Shown here: positions 1 through 9,956 of the stretch, in pieces | Layout of the letters: each line of letters opens with the position of its first letter | How positions within the stretch are numbered: position 1 is the stretch's first letter | Translations under genes and position numbers: made by a program | Notes under the pieces: model-generated | The model's input: only the letters and a program-made list of their open reading frames with translations | Databases searched by the model: none | What the model was told of the DNA's origin: nothing | Source: Ectothiorhodospira shaposhnikovii | GTDB taxonomy: Bacteria > Pseudomonadota > Gammaproteobacteria > Ectothiorhodospirales > Ectothiorhodospiraceae | DNA length: 64,000 bases | Reading direction: 5' to 3' | NCBI RefSeq assembly: GCF_022227765.1 | Contig: NZ_JAJMLZ010000001.1 | Span: forward strand, 1-64,000

Positions 1-35
1 CCATTCCCGCCCCGCGTCATTCCCGCCACCCCTGC

Positions 36-106
36 GTCATTCCCGCGAACGCGGGAATCCAGTGACAGGACAGAAAACCCTGGACTCCCGCTTGCGCGGG
101 AGTGAC
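36..106. repeat. REPIN-like palindromic element, copy 1
   Basis: A 71-bp element that opens with GTCATTCCCGC and closes with GCGGGAGTGAC, so its ends are imperfect inverted repeats. It holds two short hairpins: ATTCCCGCG/CGCGGGAAT, then CTCCCGC/GCGGGAG. Further copies lie at 3074-3144 and 48093-48162. Fragments of the same unit flank it (CATTCCCGC at 2-10, GTCATTCCCGCC at 17-28, GGGAGTGACG at 117-126), so the stretch 1-127 is a nest of partial copies. It is non-coding; no gene is seen before uvrA. Confidence 0.8.
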
Positions 107-164
107 GAAAGAGTACGGGAGTGACGATGAGATTTTGCTTTCACGGCAAGGGCTTTACTTTCAG

Positions 165-173
165 TGCTAAAAT
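165..173 (+). promoter_or_regulatory. candidate extended -10 promoter of uvrA
   Basis: TGC-TAAAAT is a TGn-extended -10 element, 42 bases before the uvrA ATG, giving a predicted 5' leader of about 36 bases. No convincing -35 hexamer lies 16-18 bases upstream, as can be the case for extended -10 promoters. No LexA-type CTGT...ACAG palindrome was found nearby. Confidence 0.4.
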
Positions 174-215
174 GCTCGTTTGCCCGCCGGCAACCCACTC
201 GGGAGCCTCTGTTCC

Positions 216-3053
216 ATGGAAAATATCCTCATCCGCGGTGCCCGCACCCACAACCTGCAGAACGTGGATCTGACGCTTCCGCGGGATCGGCTGATCGTCA
301 TTACCGGGGTATCCGGTTCCGGCAAATCCTCCCTGGCCTTCGACACCCTCTTTGCCGAAGGACAGCGCCGCTATGTGGAATCCCTGTCCGCCTATGCCCG
401 GCAGTTTCTGTCGGTGATGGAAAAGCCGGATGTGGATCATATCGAGGGACTGTCCCCCGCGATTTCCATCGAACAGAAGACCACATCTCATAACCCGCGC
501 TCCACCGTGGGGACGATCACCGAGATCTATGACTACCTGCGCCTGCTGTTTGCCCGCGCGGGAGTGCCCCGCTGCCCCGATCACGACACCAGTCTCGAAG
601 CCCAGACCGTGAGTCAGATGGTGGATCAGGTCTTGGCGCTTCCAGAAGGCGAGAAGCTCATGCTGCTGGCCCCCGTGATTCAGGAGCGCAAGGGGGAGCA
701 TCAGAACGTACTTGAAGGGTTGAGAGCCCAGGGTTATCTGCGGGCCCGAATCGATGGCGAACTGGTGGAGTTGGATGATCCACCCAAGCTGGAACCCCGC
801 CGCAAGCACACCATCGAGGTGGTGGTGGACCGTTTCCGGGTGCGGGATGATGTCCGGGTGCGCCTGGCGGAATCCCTGGAAACCGCCCTGAATCTCTCCG
901 AGGGGATCGCCCTGGTGACCTGGCTGGATGCGCCGGAGCGGGCGCCGATGGTGTTTTCCTCCCGGTTTGCCTGCCCTGTCTGCGGTTATTCCATTCAGGA
1001 ACTGGAGCCACGGCTGTTTTCCTTCAACAATCCGGTAGGCGCCTGTCCCACCTGTGACGGTCTGGGTGTGCAGCAGTTCTTCGACCCCGAGCGGGTGGTG
1101 GCCCATCCGGAACTGAGTCTGGCCGGTGGGGCGGTGCGAGGCTGGGATCGTCGCAACGCCTATTATTTCCAGATGATCCAGAGTCTGGCGCGGCATTATG
1201 ATTTCGATATCGAGGTGCCCTTCCAGTCCCTGGATGCATCGATTCGCCAGGTGGTGCTCCACGGTAGCGGCCGCACGCGGATCGAGTTCGAGTATCAAAA
1301 TGAACGGGGGCGGATCGCCCGCTCCACCCAGCCCTTTGAAGGAATCATTCCCAACCTGGAGCGACGCTACCGGGAGACGGATTCCAGTGCCGTGCGCGAG
1401 GAGTTGGCCAAGTACCGCTCCATGCATCCCTGTCCGGACTGCCAGGGAACGCGCCTGAATCGGGCCGCCCGTCATGTGTTCATCGGGAGCCACACGTTGC
1501 CGGAGCTGACCCGTCTACCCATCGGAACGGCCCGACACTTTTTCCAGGATCTGTCCCTGCCGGGCAAGCAGGGCAGGATTGCGGAGAAGATCCTCAAGGA
1601 AATCGTCGCCAGGCTGGATTTTCTGGTGAACGTGGGGCTGGACTACCTCACCCTGGATCGGTCAGCGGATACCCTTTCCGGCGGCGAGGCCCAGCGTATC
1701 CGGTTGGCCTCTCAGATCGGTGCCGGGCTGGTGGGGGTCATGTACATCCTGGACGAGCCTTCCATCGGCCTGCATCAGCGGGATAACGAACGCCTGCTCA
1801 ATACCCTGACCTATCTGCGGGATTTGGGCAATACGGTGATCGTGGTGGAGCACGATGAAGACGCCATCCGTCGGGCGGATCATGTGGTGGACATCGGTCC
1901 GGGGGCCGGTCGTCACGGGGGGCGCATCGTGGCCCAGGGGACCCCGGAGGCGGTCAGCCATACTGCGGAGTCTCTCACCGGCCAGTACCTGTCCGGACAC
2001 CGCCGGATCGATGTGCCTGCCCGCCGGCATCCTGTGGACCCGGCGCGCCAACTGGTCATCCGGGGCGCCAGCGGCAATAACCTGCGCGATGTGGATCTGT
2101 CCGTCCCGGTGGGGCTGTTCACCTGTGTCACCGGTGTGTCCGGTTCCGGCAAGTCCACTCTGATCAACGATACCCTGTATCGCCTCATGGCCCTGCGTAT
2201 CAATCGTGCCGGTGAACAACCGGCCCCTTATGCCTCGCTGGAAGGGGCGGAGTTTTTCGACAAGGTGGTGGACATCGACCAGAGCCCTATTGGTCGCACG
2301 CCCCGTTCCAATCCGGCCACCTACACCGGCCTGTTCACGCCCATCCGCGAACTGTTTTCCGGGGTGCCGGAGGCCCGCTCGCGGGGCTATGCCCCGGGGC
2401 GATTTTCATTCAACGTGAAGGGCGGCCGTTGCGAGGCCTGTCAGGGCGACGGCGTCATCAAGGTGGAGATGCATTTTCTGCCGGATGTCTATGTGCCCTG
2501 CGATGTCTGCAAGGGCAAGCGCTACAACCGGGAGACCCTGGAGATTCGTTACAAAGGCAAAACCATCCATGAAGTGCTGGAAATGACCGTGGAGGACGCC
2601 CTGGAGTTTTTCCAGGCGGTGCCGGCCCTGCGGCGCAAGCTGGAAACACTGATGGATGTGGGGCTGTCCTACATCCAGTTGGGGCAGAATGCCACCACCT
2701 TGTCCGGCGGCGAGGCCCAGCGGGTGAAACTCGCGCGGGAACTGTCAAAGCGGGATACCGGTCGTACCCTGTATATCCTCGACGAGCCCACCACCGGGCT
2801 GCATTTTCACGATGTGGAACAATTGCTCAAGGTGCTGCACCGCCTGCGCGACCATGGCAACACGGTGGTGGTGATCGAGCACAACCTGGACGTGATCAAG
2901 ACGGCGGACTGGCTCATCGATCTGGGGCCGGAAGGGGGTTCCGGTGGCGGCGAGATCATCGCCACGGGGACGCCGGAGCAGATCGCCGCCGAGCCTCGCT
3001 CACATACGGGACGGTTTCTGGCACCGATGCTGGCGCTGGATCCCACTGGATGA
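216..3053 (+). CDS. uvrA: excinuclease ABC subunit A (UvrA)
   Basis: Damage-recognition ATPase of nucleotide excision repair; a UvrA dimer loads UvrB onto distorted DNA in the cytoplasm. The 945-residue product matches the usual length (about 940). It has two ABC modules: Walker [10 protein letters not shown] at residues 31-39 and a second near residue 640, with the signature LSGGEAQR near 487 and 829. Zinc-binding cysteine pairs are seen at C253/C256 and C277/C280, and a second zinc module (CEAC...CDVC) near residues 738-770. The ATG at 216 was chosen because the product then starts [14 protein letters not shown], the typical UvrA N-terminus. It appears monocistronic. ssb follows on the same strand, unlike the divergent E. 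coli arrangement. Confidence 0.98.
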   Translation: MENILIRGARTHNLQNVDLTLPRDRLIVITGVSGSGKSSLAFDTLFAEGQRRYVESLSAYARQFLSVMEKPDVDHIEGLSPAISIEQKTTSHNPRSTVGTITEIYDYLRLLFARAGVPRCPDHDTSLEAQTVSQMVDQVLALPEGEKLMLLAPVIQERKGEHQNVLEGLRAQGYLRARIDGELVELDDPPKLEPRRKHTIEVVVDRFRVRDDVRVRLAESLETALNLSEGIALVTWLDAPERAPMVFSSRFACPVCGYSIQELEPRLFSFNNPVGACPTCDGLGVQQFFDPERVVAHPELSLAGGAVRGWDRRNAYYFQMIQSLARHYDFDIEVPFQSLDASIRQVVLHGSGRTRIEFEYQNERGRIARSTQPFEGIIPNLERRYRETDSSAVREELAKYRSMHPCPDCQGTRLNRAARHVFIGSHTLPELTRLPIGTARHFFQDLSLPGKQGRIAEKILKEIVARLDFLVNVGLDYLTLDRSADTLSGGEAQRIRLASQIGAGLVGVMYILDEPSIGLHQRDNERLLNTLTYLRDLGNTVIVVEHDEDAIRRADHVVDIGPGAGRHGGRIVAQGTPEAVSHTAESLTGQYLSGHRRIDVPARRHPVDPARQLVIRGASGNNLRDVDLSVPVGLFTCVTGVSGSGKSTLINDTLYRLMALRINRAGEQPAPYASLEGAEFFDKVVDIDQSPIGRTPRSNPATYTGLFTPIRELFSGVPEARSRGYAPGRFSFNVKGGRCEACQGDGVIKVEMHFLPDVYVPCDVCKGKRYNRETLEIRYKGKTIHEVLEMTVEDALEFFQAVPALRRKLETLMDVGLSYIQLGQNATTLSGGEAQRVKLARELSKRDTGRTLYILDEPTTGLHFHDVEQLLKVLHRLRDHGNTVVVIEHNLDVIKTADWLIDLGPEGGSGGGEIIATGTPEQIAAEPRSHTGRFLAPMLALDPTG

Positions 3054-3073
3054 CCGAATACGGCTCTCAGCAT

Positions 3074-3144
3074 GTCATTCCCGCGAAAGCGGGAATCCCG
3101 TCGCGGGCTGTGAAGTTCTGGACTCCCGCTTTCGCGGAAGTGAC
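3074..3144. repeat. REPIN-like palindromic element, copy 2
   Basis: A 71-bp element, the same length as copy 1, with the same paired hairpins (ATTCCCGCGAAAGCGGGAAT, then CTCCCGCTTTCGCGGAAG) and GTCAT/GTGAC ends. It begins 20 bases after the uvrA stop codon. A further fragment, CGCGGGAGTGGCGG, lies at 3157-3170. Confidence 0.8.
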
Positions 3145-3366
3145 CATGAAAGTCTCGCGGGAGTGGCGGTAAGTCTTTTCCGGGTGTAGCGGCAAGCCTC
3201 CTTGCTTGAGTCACGGCAAGGGAGGGGGGTGAGCCTGGACAGTAAGGCATGACCTGTTCCCCATGATCCATGGACGGTCTATGCTCTGGTGGGCGGGCGG
3301 ATAAATTCCGGCCTTGCCCCCTCAATCACGATACAATGGACGATTTCTGTTTTCGGGAGCGGTCTC
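3145..3366. other. uvrA-ssb intergenic remainder
   Basis: With the repeat before it this makes a 313-base gene-free stretch. I see no ORF with coding character. TACAAT at 3332-3337, 30 bases before the ssb ATG, is a plausible -10 box, but no good -35 is correctly spaced. GGGAGCGG at 3356-3363 is the probable ssb ribosome binding site. Confidence 0.5.
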
Positions 3367-3852
3367 ATGGCTAAAGGCATCAACAAGGTCATCCTCATCG
3401 GCAATCTGGGCAATGACCCGGATGTGAAATACATGCCCAGTGGGGCCGCCGTGGCCAACGTGAGCCTGGCTACCGCGGAACGCTGGAAGGACAAGCAGAC
3501 CAATGACTGGACCGAGCGCACCGAGTGGCACCGCCTGGTGTTCTTCGGGCGTCTGGCGGAGATCGCCGGTGAATACCTGCGCAAGGGCTCCCAGGTCTAT
3601 GTGGAAGGGCGCCTGCAGACCCGGGAATGGGAAAAGGACGGCATCAAGCGCTATACCACCGAGATCGTGGTCAATGAAATGCAGATGCTGGGCGGTCGCA
3701 GCGGCGGTGGTTCCGGCGATTTCGACAGTGGTCGCGGCAGCAGCCATGACGCCGGTGACGGCGGCAGACCTGCGCCTCGGCAGGCACCGGCCCCGGCGGC
3801 GTCTTCCAGTCGTCCGATGCAGGATGATTTCGAGGACGATATTCCCTTCTAG
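3367..3852 (+). CDS. ssb: single-stranded DNA-binding protein
   Basis: Binds and protects single-stranded DNA during replication, repair and recombination and recruits partner proteins through its C-terminal tip. The 161-residue product starts [19 protein letters not shown], the hallmark SSB N-terminus. An OB fold covers about residues 1-110, followed by a Gly/Pro/Ala-rich linker (about 120-150) and the acidic tip ending DDIPF. In-frame codons upstream of 3367 are not SSB-like, and a purine-rich ribosome site precedes this ATG. Confidence 0.97.
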   Translation: MAKGINKVILIGNLGNDPDVKYMPSGAAVANVSLATAERWKDKQTNDWTERTEWHRLVFFGRLAEIAGEYLRKGSQVYVEGRLQTREWEKDGIKRYTTEIVVNEMQMLGGRSGGGSGDFDSGRGSSHDAGDGGRPAPRQAPAPAASSSRPMQDDFEDDIPF

Positions 3853-3860
3853 ATTCCACT

Positions 3861-3973
3861 TCCTTCTCCTTCGGGGGAGAAGGGCCGGGGATGAGGGGCG
3901 ACCAGACCCCGGCTTGATGCCGGAGCACCTTGCCCCTCACTCCAACCCCTCTCACATCAGGGGGAGAGGGGCT
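3861..3973. repeat. inverted pair of a second intergenic repeat family
   Basis: The left arm (3861-3900) is a short hairpin, CTTCTCC...GGGGGAGAAG, with the tail GGGGATGAGGGGCG. The right arm (3931-3973) is the same unit inverted: CCCCTCACTCCAACCCCTC with an adjoining CCCCTCTC...GGGGAGAGGGG hairpin. A single unit recurs at 27781-27820. It occupies almost all of the ssb-miaB gap and has no coding content. Confidence 0.65.
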
Positions 3974-4032
3974 TGTTCTGCAACATGCATATCGCTTTCG
4001 CTTTGCCTGACCGGACTTCCAAGAATCACCCC

Positions 4033-5403
4033 ATGCGTACCAAGATCTATATCCAGACCCACGGCTGCCAGATGAACGAGTACGACTCGGGCAAGATGCT
4101 GGACGTGCTGCGTGAATCCCACGGGGGCGAGCTGACGGATGATCCCATGGACGCGGATGTGCTCCTGCTCAACACCTGTTCCATCCGGGAAAAGGCCCAG
4201 GAAAAGGTCTTTTCCCTGTTGGGGCGTTGGCGTGCCATCAAAGAACAGCGCCCCGGCGTGGTGATCGGTGTCGGCGGTTGCGTGGCCAGCCAGGAAGGGG
4301 AACTGTTGCGGGAGCGCGCCCCCTTCGTGGACATGGTCTTTGGTCCCCAGACCCTGCACCGACTGCCCCAGATGCTGGAAAGCGCCCGGGGTGGCCGCTA
4401 TCCGGTGGTGGACGTGTCCTTCCCCGAGATCGAGAAGTTCGACGCTCTGCCTGAACCCCGGGCCGACGGCCCCACGGCGTTTGTGTCCATCATGGAAGGG
4501 TGCAGCAAATACTGCACCTACTGTGTCGTCCCCTATACCCGGGGCGAGGAGATCAGCCGGCCCTTCGACGACGTCCTGGCCGAAGTGGCCCAGCTGGCGG
4601 CCCAGGGGGTGCGAGAGGTGAACCTGCTGGGGCAGAACGTGAACGCCTACCGGGGCCGCATGCACGATGGCGAGATCGCCGACCTGGCCCTGCTGATCCA
4701 CTATGTGGCGGCGGTGGACGGGATCGATCGCATTCGCTTCACCACGTCCCATCCGGTGGAGTTTTCCGACAGCCTGATCCGCGCCTTCGCCGAGGTGCCC
4801 CAGTTGGCCGGCCATCTGCACCTGCCGGTACAAAGCGGTTCGGACCGGATACTGGCGGCCATGAAGCGTGGGCACACGGCCCTGGAGTACAAGTCCAAGA
4901 TCCGGCGCATCCGTGAGGCCCGGCCGGACATCTGCCTGTCTTCGGATTTCATCGTCGGCTTCCCCGGTGAAACGGAGGCGGATTTTCAGGCCACCATGAA
5001 ACTGATTCATGATATCGGCTTTGACCAGTCCTTCAGCTTCATCTACAGTCGCCGTCCCGGCACCCCGGCGGCGGTGATGGAGGATGACGTGCCCCTGTCG
5101 GTGAAGAAGCAACGCCTGCAGCACCTGCAGGACACCATCAATGCCTCCGCCCAGGCCATCAGTGAAGCCATGGTGGGGCAGGTGGAGTCGGTACTGGTGG
5201 AAGGCCCGTCCCGCAAGGATCCGCGCTGGATGGCGGGACGCACCGGCAACAACCGGGTGGTGAACTTCCCGGCGGATCCGGACTGCATCGGACATTTCGT
5301 TCCGGTGCGCATTACCGAGGCCCTGAGTCATTCACTGCGGGGCGAACGGGTGCCTGACGAGCAACAACCCGAACCGATGCCGAAGGCCGCCGCGAGCGGC
5401 TGA
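4033..5403 (+). CDS. miaB: tRNA-2-methylthio-N6-dimethylallyladenosine synthase (MiaB)
   Basis: Radical-SAM methylthiotransferase that converts i6A37 to ms2i6A37 in tRNAs reading UNN codons. The 456-residue product has the N-terminal MTTase domain with cluster cysteines C12 ([11 protein letters not shown]), C49 (NTCSIREKA) and C83 (GGCVAS). The radical-SAM CxxxCxxC follows at C157, C161 and C164 (GCSKYCTYC), then a C-terminal TRAM domain. The ATG at 4033 gives the canonical [13 protein letters not shown] start; the longer frame from 3973 runs into the repeat region. It leads the classical miaB-phoH-ybeY-corC-lnt cluster. Confidence 0.97.
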   Translation: MRTKIYIQTHGCQMNEYDSGKMLDVLRESHGGELTDDPMDADVLLLNTCSIREKAQEKVFSLLGRWRAIKEQRPGVVIGVGGCVASQEGELLRERAPFVDMVFGPQTLHRLPQMLESARGGRYPVVDVSFPEIEKFDALPEPRADGPTAFVSIMEGCSKYCTYCVVPYTRGEEISRPFDDVLAEVAQLAAQGVREVNLLGQNVNAYRGRMHDGEIADLALLIHYVAAVDGIDRIRFTTSHPVEFSDSLIRAFAEVPQLAGHLHLPVQSGSDRILAAMKRGHTALEYKSKIRRIREARPDICLSSDFIVGFPGETEADFQATMKLIHDIGFDQSFSFIYSRRPGTPAAVMEDDVPLSVKKQRLQHLQDTINASAQAISEAMVGQVESVLVEGPSRKDPRWMAGRTGNNRVVNFPADPDCIGHFVPVRITEALSHSLRGERVPDEQQPEPMPKAAASG

Positions 5404-5454
5404 TCAGGCTATACTCCGTGGACACACAACCCGCCTTGATGGCCTGAACCTGCC

Positions 5455-6468
5455 TTGACTGAAACTCCTGCCGATTCTCAAGTGGCGGCCTCCCCGGTGA
5501 CAGTGGAACTGTCCCTGGAGCCCGCCGACAACCTGCGCCTGGCAAATCTCTGTGGTCAGTTCGATGAGCATCTGCGGCTCATGGAGCAGCGCCTGGGCGT
5601 GGAAATCAACAACCGGGGTGCCCGCTTCAACGTGATCGGTGACCCGCAACCGGCCCAGGCCGGCGCCGAGCTGTTGCGGGATCTTTACCGGGCCACCGCG
5701 AAGGAGACCCTCAACCCCGCCCGCGTCCACCTGCATCTGCAGGAGTCGGGGATTGACCGCCTGCTGTCCCGGCGGGAGGAAAAGGCGGACGAGGATGAAA
5801 CGCCGCTGCATCTCAAGCGGGGCGTGATCCGCGGTCGCGGGGCCAACCAGCTCCGCTACCTGCGCAACATCCGCACCCATGACTTGAACTTCGGCATCGG
5901 GCCGGCGGGCACGGGCAAGACCTACCTGGCCGTGGCCGCCGCCTGCGAGGCCCTGGAAACGGAGCGGGTGCGACGCCTGGTGCTGGTGCGTCCGGCGGTG
6001 GAGGCCGGGGAGCGGCTGGGATTTTTGCCCGGGGACCTGGCTCAGAAGATCGACCCCTATCTGCGGCCCATGTACGACGCCCTCTACGAGATGCTGGGTT
6101 TTGAAAAGGTGGCCAAGCTGATGGAGCGCAATGTCATCGAGGTGGCGCCTCTGGCCTACATGCGTGGCCGCACCCTGAATGATGCCTTCGTGATACTGGA
6201 CGAGGCCCAGAACACCACCTCGGAACAGATGAAGATGTTCCTGACACGCATCGGCTTTGGTTCCACCGCGGTGGTGAACGGTGACGTGACCCAGACGGAC
6301 CTGCCCAATCCCCGGCAGTCGGGGCTGCGCCATGTGATCGAGATCCTGCAGGATGTGAAGGGCATCAGCTTCACCTTCTTCACCTCCCGGGACGTGGTGC
6401 GCCATCCCCTGGTGCAGCGCATCGTCGAGGCCTATGACGCGAGCGAATCGTCTCGCAAGGACCGCTGA
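5455..6468 (+). CDS. ybeZ: PhoH-like ATPase (YbeZ)
   Basis: Cytoplasmic PhoH-family P-loop ATPase, thought to work with YbeY in RNA and ribosome quality control. The 337-residue product has a Walker A GPAGTGKT near residue 150 and a Walker B/DEAQ motif (VILDEAQNTT) near residue 246. The start is a TTG at 5455, because no ATG lies before the conserved SLEPADNLRLANLCGQFD segment. GTG codons at 5482 or 5497 remain possible. It lies 51 bases after miaB, and its stop overlaps the ybeY start (TGATG). Confidence 0.92.
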   Translation: MTETPADSQVAASPVTVELSLEPADNLRLANLCGQFDEHLRLMEQRLGVEINNRGARFNVIGDPQPAQAGAELLRDLYRATAKETLNPARVHLHLQESGIDRLLSRREEKADEDETPLHLKRGVIRGRGANQLRYLRNIRTHDLNFGIGPAGTGKTYLAVAAACEALETERVRRLVLVRPAVEAGERLGFLPGDLAQKIDPYLRPMYDALYEMLGFEKVAKLMERNVIEVAPLAYMRGRTLNDAFVILDEAQNTTSEQMKMFLTRIGFGSTAVVNGDVTQTDLPNPRQSGLRHVIEILQDVKGISFTFFTSRDVVRHPLVQRIVEAYDASESSRKDR

Positions 6469-6914
6469 TGTCCCGGGATGTGCAATTGCAATACGCGGTG
6501 CCGCGCAAGGGGATACCCGGGCCGGCAAGCTTTCGTCGCTGGGTGGATCTGGCTTGCCAGGGCTGCGAGGGGTCGGTGCTGATCCGCATCACCGATGAGA
6601 CGGAAAGTGCGCAGCTCAATCATCAGTATCGGGGCAAGTCCGGTCCCACCAATGTGCTGTCATTCCCCTTCGAGGCCCCGGCGGGTGTGCCGATGGCCCA
6701 CCTGGGAGACCTGGTGATCTGCGCCCCGGTGGTGGCCCGGGAGGCGGCGGAGCAGGGCAAGCCGGTGCAGAGCCACTGGGCGCACATGGTGATCCACGGT
6801 GTACTGCACCTGCGCGGCTTCGATCACCTGTCCGAGGCCGAGGCCGAGGTGATGGAGACGATTGAAACATTGCTCATGGCAGAATTGGGCCATGCAGACC
6901 CCTATGCGTACTGA
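6468..6914 (+). CDS. ybeY: endoribonuclease YbeY, rRNA maturation factor
   Basis: Zinc-dependent endoribonuclease acting in 16S rRNA 3' maturation and 70S quality control. The 148-residue product carries the metal motif HGVLHLRGFDH with ligands H110, H114 and H120, and the conserved TNVLSFPFE segment at residues 61-69. Its ATG shares a base with the phoH stop, so the two are translationally coupled. Length and motif fit the family fully. Confidence 0.96.
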   Translation: MSRDVQLQYAVPRKGIPGPASFRRWVDLACQGCEGSVLIRITDETESAQLNHQYRGKSGPTNVLSFPFEAPAGVPMAHLGDLVICAPVVAREAAEQGKPVQSHWAHMVIHGVLHLRGFDHLSEAEAEVMETIETLLMAELGHADPYAY

Positions 6915-6935
6915 ATCCTTCCGACCTCTCATTCC

Positions 6936-7814
6936 ATGAATACCGATCGCTCCAGCGAACCTCCCGCCCGTAGTTGGGTGGAACGTCTCACCCTGGCCCT
7001 GTCCGGGGCCGAGCCCAGGGACCGCGCCCAACTGGTGGAACTGCTGCGCGGTGCCCATCAGCGCCAGATCATCGATCCCGATGCCCTGGGCATGATCGAG
7101 GGGGTGATGCAGGTCTCCGAGATGCAGGTGCGGGATATCATGATCCCCCGCGCGCAGATGGATGTGGTGCGGCGGGATGCCGCCCTGGACGACATCGTCG
7201 CCATCCTGGCCGATTCGGCCCATTCCCGCTTTCCGGTGATCGGTGACGACCGGGACGAGGTGGTGGGCATCCTGCTGGCCAAGGACATGCTGCGTTATTT
7301 CGTGAAGGACGGTCAGGAGGTCTTCGACATGCAGGACATCCTGCGTCCCGCCGTCTTCGTGCCCGAGAGCAAGCGCCTGAACGTGCTGCTCAAGGAGTTC
7401 CGCAACAGCCGTAATCACATGGCCATCGTGGTGGATGAGTACGGCGGCGTGGCGGGGCTGGTGACCATCGAAGATGTGCTGGAGCAGATCGTCGGCGAGA
7501 TCGACGACGAGCATGACATCGAGGACTTCCTCACTCACATCCTGCGCCACGCCAATGGCCGCTTCACGGTGAAGGCCCTCACGCCCATCGAGGAGTTCAA
7601 CGCCTATTTCAATACTGATTACAGCGATGACGAGTTCGACACCATCGGCGGATTCGTGATCCATCGCTTCGGCCATGTCCCCAAGCGCGGCGAGGAACTG
7701 AGCTTCGATCGTTTCCATGTCCGGGTGTTGCGGGCCGATAACCGCCGGGTGCATCTGCTGGAACTCAGTTACCGTGAAACCCCGCCCGCCGAGGCGGAGC
7801 CCACCCCGCTCTGA
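6936..7814 (+). CDS. corC: CorC/HlyC-family CBS-domain protein
   Basis: A 292-residue CorC-type protein, implicated in magnesium/cobalt homeostasis and found between ybeY and lnt in many gammaproteobacteria. It contains the entry motif MIPRAQMDVV near residue 69, two CBS domains (about 70-195) and a C-terminal transporter-associated domain (about 210-290). No transmembrane segment is evident, so it is soluble or peripheral, like E. coli CorC and unlike CorB. It begins 21 bases after ybeY. Its biochemical role is less firm than the family call. Confidence 0.92.
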   Translation: MNTDRSSEPPARSWVERLTLALSGAEPRDRAQLVELLRGAHQRQIIDPDALGMIEGVMQVSEMQVRDIMIPRAQMDVVRRDAALDDIVAILADSAHSRFPVIGDDRDEVVGILLAKDMLRYFVKDGQEVFDMQDILRPAVFVPESKRLNVLLKEFRNSRNHMAIVVDEYGGVAGLVTIEDVLEQIVGEIDDEHDIEDFLTHILRHANGRFTVKALTPIEEFNAYFNTDYSDDEFDTIGGFVIHRFGHVPKRGEELSFDRFHVRVLRADNRRVHLLELSYRETPPAEAEPTPL

Positions 7815-7818
7815 TCCC

Positions 7819-9381
7819 ATGACCCACGCGCTTGCGGCTGTGCCCCTGATCCGGACGCTGGAACGGCACCCCCGTTGGGCCCTATGGCTGGCCCTGTTGG
7901 CCGGCGCCGCCCTGGTGCCGGCCTTTGCCCCCTTTGAACTGCGTGTGCTGGGTGTGCTGGCGCCGGCCCTGCTGTTCGTGCTCTGGGCCGGGGCGCAACC
8001 CCGCCAGGCGGCCTGGCGGGGCTATGCCTTCGGCCTTGGCATGTTCGGGGCCGGCGTCTACTGGGTGTATTACAGCCTGCACCTGTTCGGCGCGGCCATT
8101 GCCCCCCTGGCGGCCCTGATCACGGCCGGCTTCGTCATGCTGCTGGCCCTGTTCCCGGCCCTGCTCGGCTATCTGGCCGCCCGCCTGCGGGGGCGGACGA
8201 CCGCCTTCGTGCATTTGGTGTTGCTGGTGCCGGCCCTGTGGGTCCTGTTCGAGTGGTGGCGTGGCTGGTTTCTCACCGGATTCCCCTGGCTGCTGCTGGG
8301 GACGGCCCAACTGGATACGGCCCTGGCCGGCTATATGCCGGTGCTGGGAGTCTTTGGTACCGGCATGGTGGCGGCGATGATGGCCGGCGCCCTGGCCTGG
8401 GGTGTCGTGAGCGGGCATCGTCGGCTGGCGGCGGCGCTGGGATTGGTGGGATTGCTGTGGCTGGGGGGGCTGGGACTCAAACAGGTGGAATGGACCCGCC
8501 CCGTGGGCGAGCCGTTGCAGGTCAGCCTGTTGCAGGGGAACATGGCCCAGGAGGACAAGCTGCGTCCGGAGGAACTGGTGACGGCCATGGGCCTGTATGC
8601 CTACCTGACCGAAGAGGCCTTCGGCAGCGATCTGATCCTCTGGCCCGAGACGGCGGTGCCCAGTTTCTATCACTACCTGGAAGAGGATTTCCTCCTGCCC
8701 CTGGCGGCGGAGGCGCGCACCCATGGCAGCGAACTGCTGGCCGGCATCTTCACCTACGAACCCGAAACCCGGCGCATGTTCAACAGCATCGCCAAGGTGG
8801 ATGCCGAGCGCCCTCAGTTCTATCACAAGCGCAAGCGGGTGCCCTTTGGTGAATACCTGCCGCTACGGGGACTGCTGGAGTGGCTGGACGGCTATATCGA
8901 GCTGCCCATGGCGGACCTGTCCAGGGGGCACGGAGGCTTCACCCTTGAGGCGGCCGGGATCGTGCTGGGAGCCTCCATCTGCTACGAGGATGCCTTCGGA
9001 CATCTGATCATCCGTGCCCTGCCGCGGGCGCAGATGCTGGTGAACGTGACCAACGATGCCTGGTTCGGGGATTCCATCGCCCCCCATCAGCACCTGGAAA
9101 TCGCCCGGGTGCGGTCACTGGAAGCGGGGCGGGAAATGCTCCGGGCCACCAATACGGGGATCTCGGCGGTGATCGATCATCGGGGCGGGATCCGGGATCG
9201 TTCGCCCCAGTTCGAGACCCACGTGCTGACCACCCGGGCGCAGCCCCGGGAAGGGCTCACCCCCTATGCCCTGTGGGGGAACTGGCCGGTGGTCACGGGG
9301 CTGACATTGCTGGTGGCGGGGCTGGTGCTGGCCGGGCGACGCGGCCCGGCGTCCCCTTCATCACCGGTGCCTCGCTCCTAG
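7819..9381 (+). CDS. lnt: apolipoprotein N-acyltransferase
   Basis: Inner-membrane enzyme that N-acylates the lipid-modified cysteine of lipoproteins, the last step before Lol sorting. The 520-residue product has several N-terminal membrane helices (about 20-200), a nitrilase-fold periplasmic domain and a C-terminal helix near 490-510. The catalytic triad is visible: E277 (WPETAVPS), a lysine in YHKRKRVPFGEY (K337/K339) and C388 (SICYEDAFG). The ATG lies 4 bases after the corC stop. The 3' end overlaps the convergent zinc-ribbon gene by 4 bases. Confidence 0.96.
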   Translation: MTHALAAVPLIRTLERHPRWALWLALLAGAALVPAFAPFELRVLGVLAPALLFVLWAGAQPRQAAWRGYAFGLGMFGAGVYWVYYSLHLFGAAIAPLAALITAGFVMLLALFPALLGYLAARLRGRTTAFVHLVLLVPALWVLFEWWRGWFLTGFPWLLLGTAQLDTALAGYMPVLGVFGTGMVAAMMAGALAWGVVSGHRRLAAALGLVGLLWLGGLGLKQVEWTRPVGEPLQVSLLQGNMAQEDKLRPEELVTAMGLYAYLTEEAFGSDLILWPETAVPSFYHYLEEDFLLPLAAEARTHGSELLAGIFTYEPETRRMFNSIAKVDAERPQFYHKRKRVPFGEYLPLRGLLEWLDGYIELPMADLSRGHGGFTLEAAGIVLGASICYEDAFGHLIIRALPRAQMLVNVTNDAWFGDSIAPHQHLEIARVRSLEAGREMLRATNTGISAVIDHRGGIRDRSPQFETHVLTTRAQPREGLTPYALWGNWPVVTGLTLLVAGLVLAGRRGPASPSSPVPRS

Positions 9382-9902
9382 TCCCGGGCCCTTCGATATT
9401 CGGTGCCGTGGCACTTCGGGCAGGGCGGGATCCGGCCGCTCTCGGTGAAATGCAGTTCGGTGTCACACCGCTTGCAGGCCAGCACTCCTGGCGCCGCCAC
9501 TTCACCGGTGTGCCAGACTCCCACCGCCCGGGCACGGGCCTCCAGTTCCGCCAGCTCCACCCGGGTGCGGTCGGCGATGGAGGACAGCAGGTCCAGGATC
9601 CGGGCCTCGATGAGTTGCAGGTCCATGCGGAACCAGGTGCGAAAATCCCGGCTCGACTCGTTCAGGTAGTCGCCGATGTCATGCAGATCCCGGCGGATGT
9701 ATTCGGCCACCTCGTGGGCCTCCTCGCGGGTGGCCTCGCCCAGTTCCACGGCTTTGTGACGGGCGTCCTCGATGGCATGTTCCAGGGTCGGGCCGGTCTT
9801 TTCCTCTGCCACTTCCACGGCATGCCGCACCCGTTCCAGCATCCGGTCGTAGGCATGGACCAGTCCGTCCCGGATGGGATGTTCGCTCTGTTTGTCCGAC
9901 AT
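9378..9902 (-). CDS. zinc ribbon-containing protein, DUF1451 (YbeL-like)
   Basis: A 174-residue soluble protein of unknown function. The first 130 residues are highly helical and charged (DRMLERVRHAVEVAEEK..., coiled-coil-like). The C-terminus is a four-cysteine zinc ribbon, CKRC then CPKC. This matches DUF1451/YbeL, whose gene also lies near leuS in E. coli. The start at 9902 was chosen because GGAGG lies 8 bases upstream on this strand. It is convergent with lnt (4-base overlap) and divergent from leuS. Confidence 0.85.
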   Translation of the reverse strand: MSDKQSEHPIRDGLVHAYDRMLERVRHAVEVAEEKTGPTLEHAIEDARHKAVELGEATREEAHEVAEYIRRDLHDIGDYLNESSRDFRTWFRMDLQLIEARILDLLSSIADRTRVELAELEARARAVGVWHTGEVAAPGVLACKRCDTELHFTESGRIPPCPKCHGTEYRRARD

Positions 9903-9956
9903 GATTCCAACCTCCAGCATTGCACATGGGTCATAAAAAGGATCGGTGTTGCAGAA

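Noticed and set aside
1-130. Regularly spaced CATTCCCGC repeats resembling a small CRISPR array
   Set aside because: Units are palindromic, of unequal length and in both orientations, with no constant spacer length; similar pieces lie singly elsewhere. They fit REP/REPIN elements.
130-215. LexA (SOS) box before uvrA
   Set aside because: No CTGT-N8-ACAG palindrome could be found upstream of uvrA or ssb.
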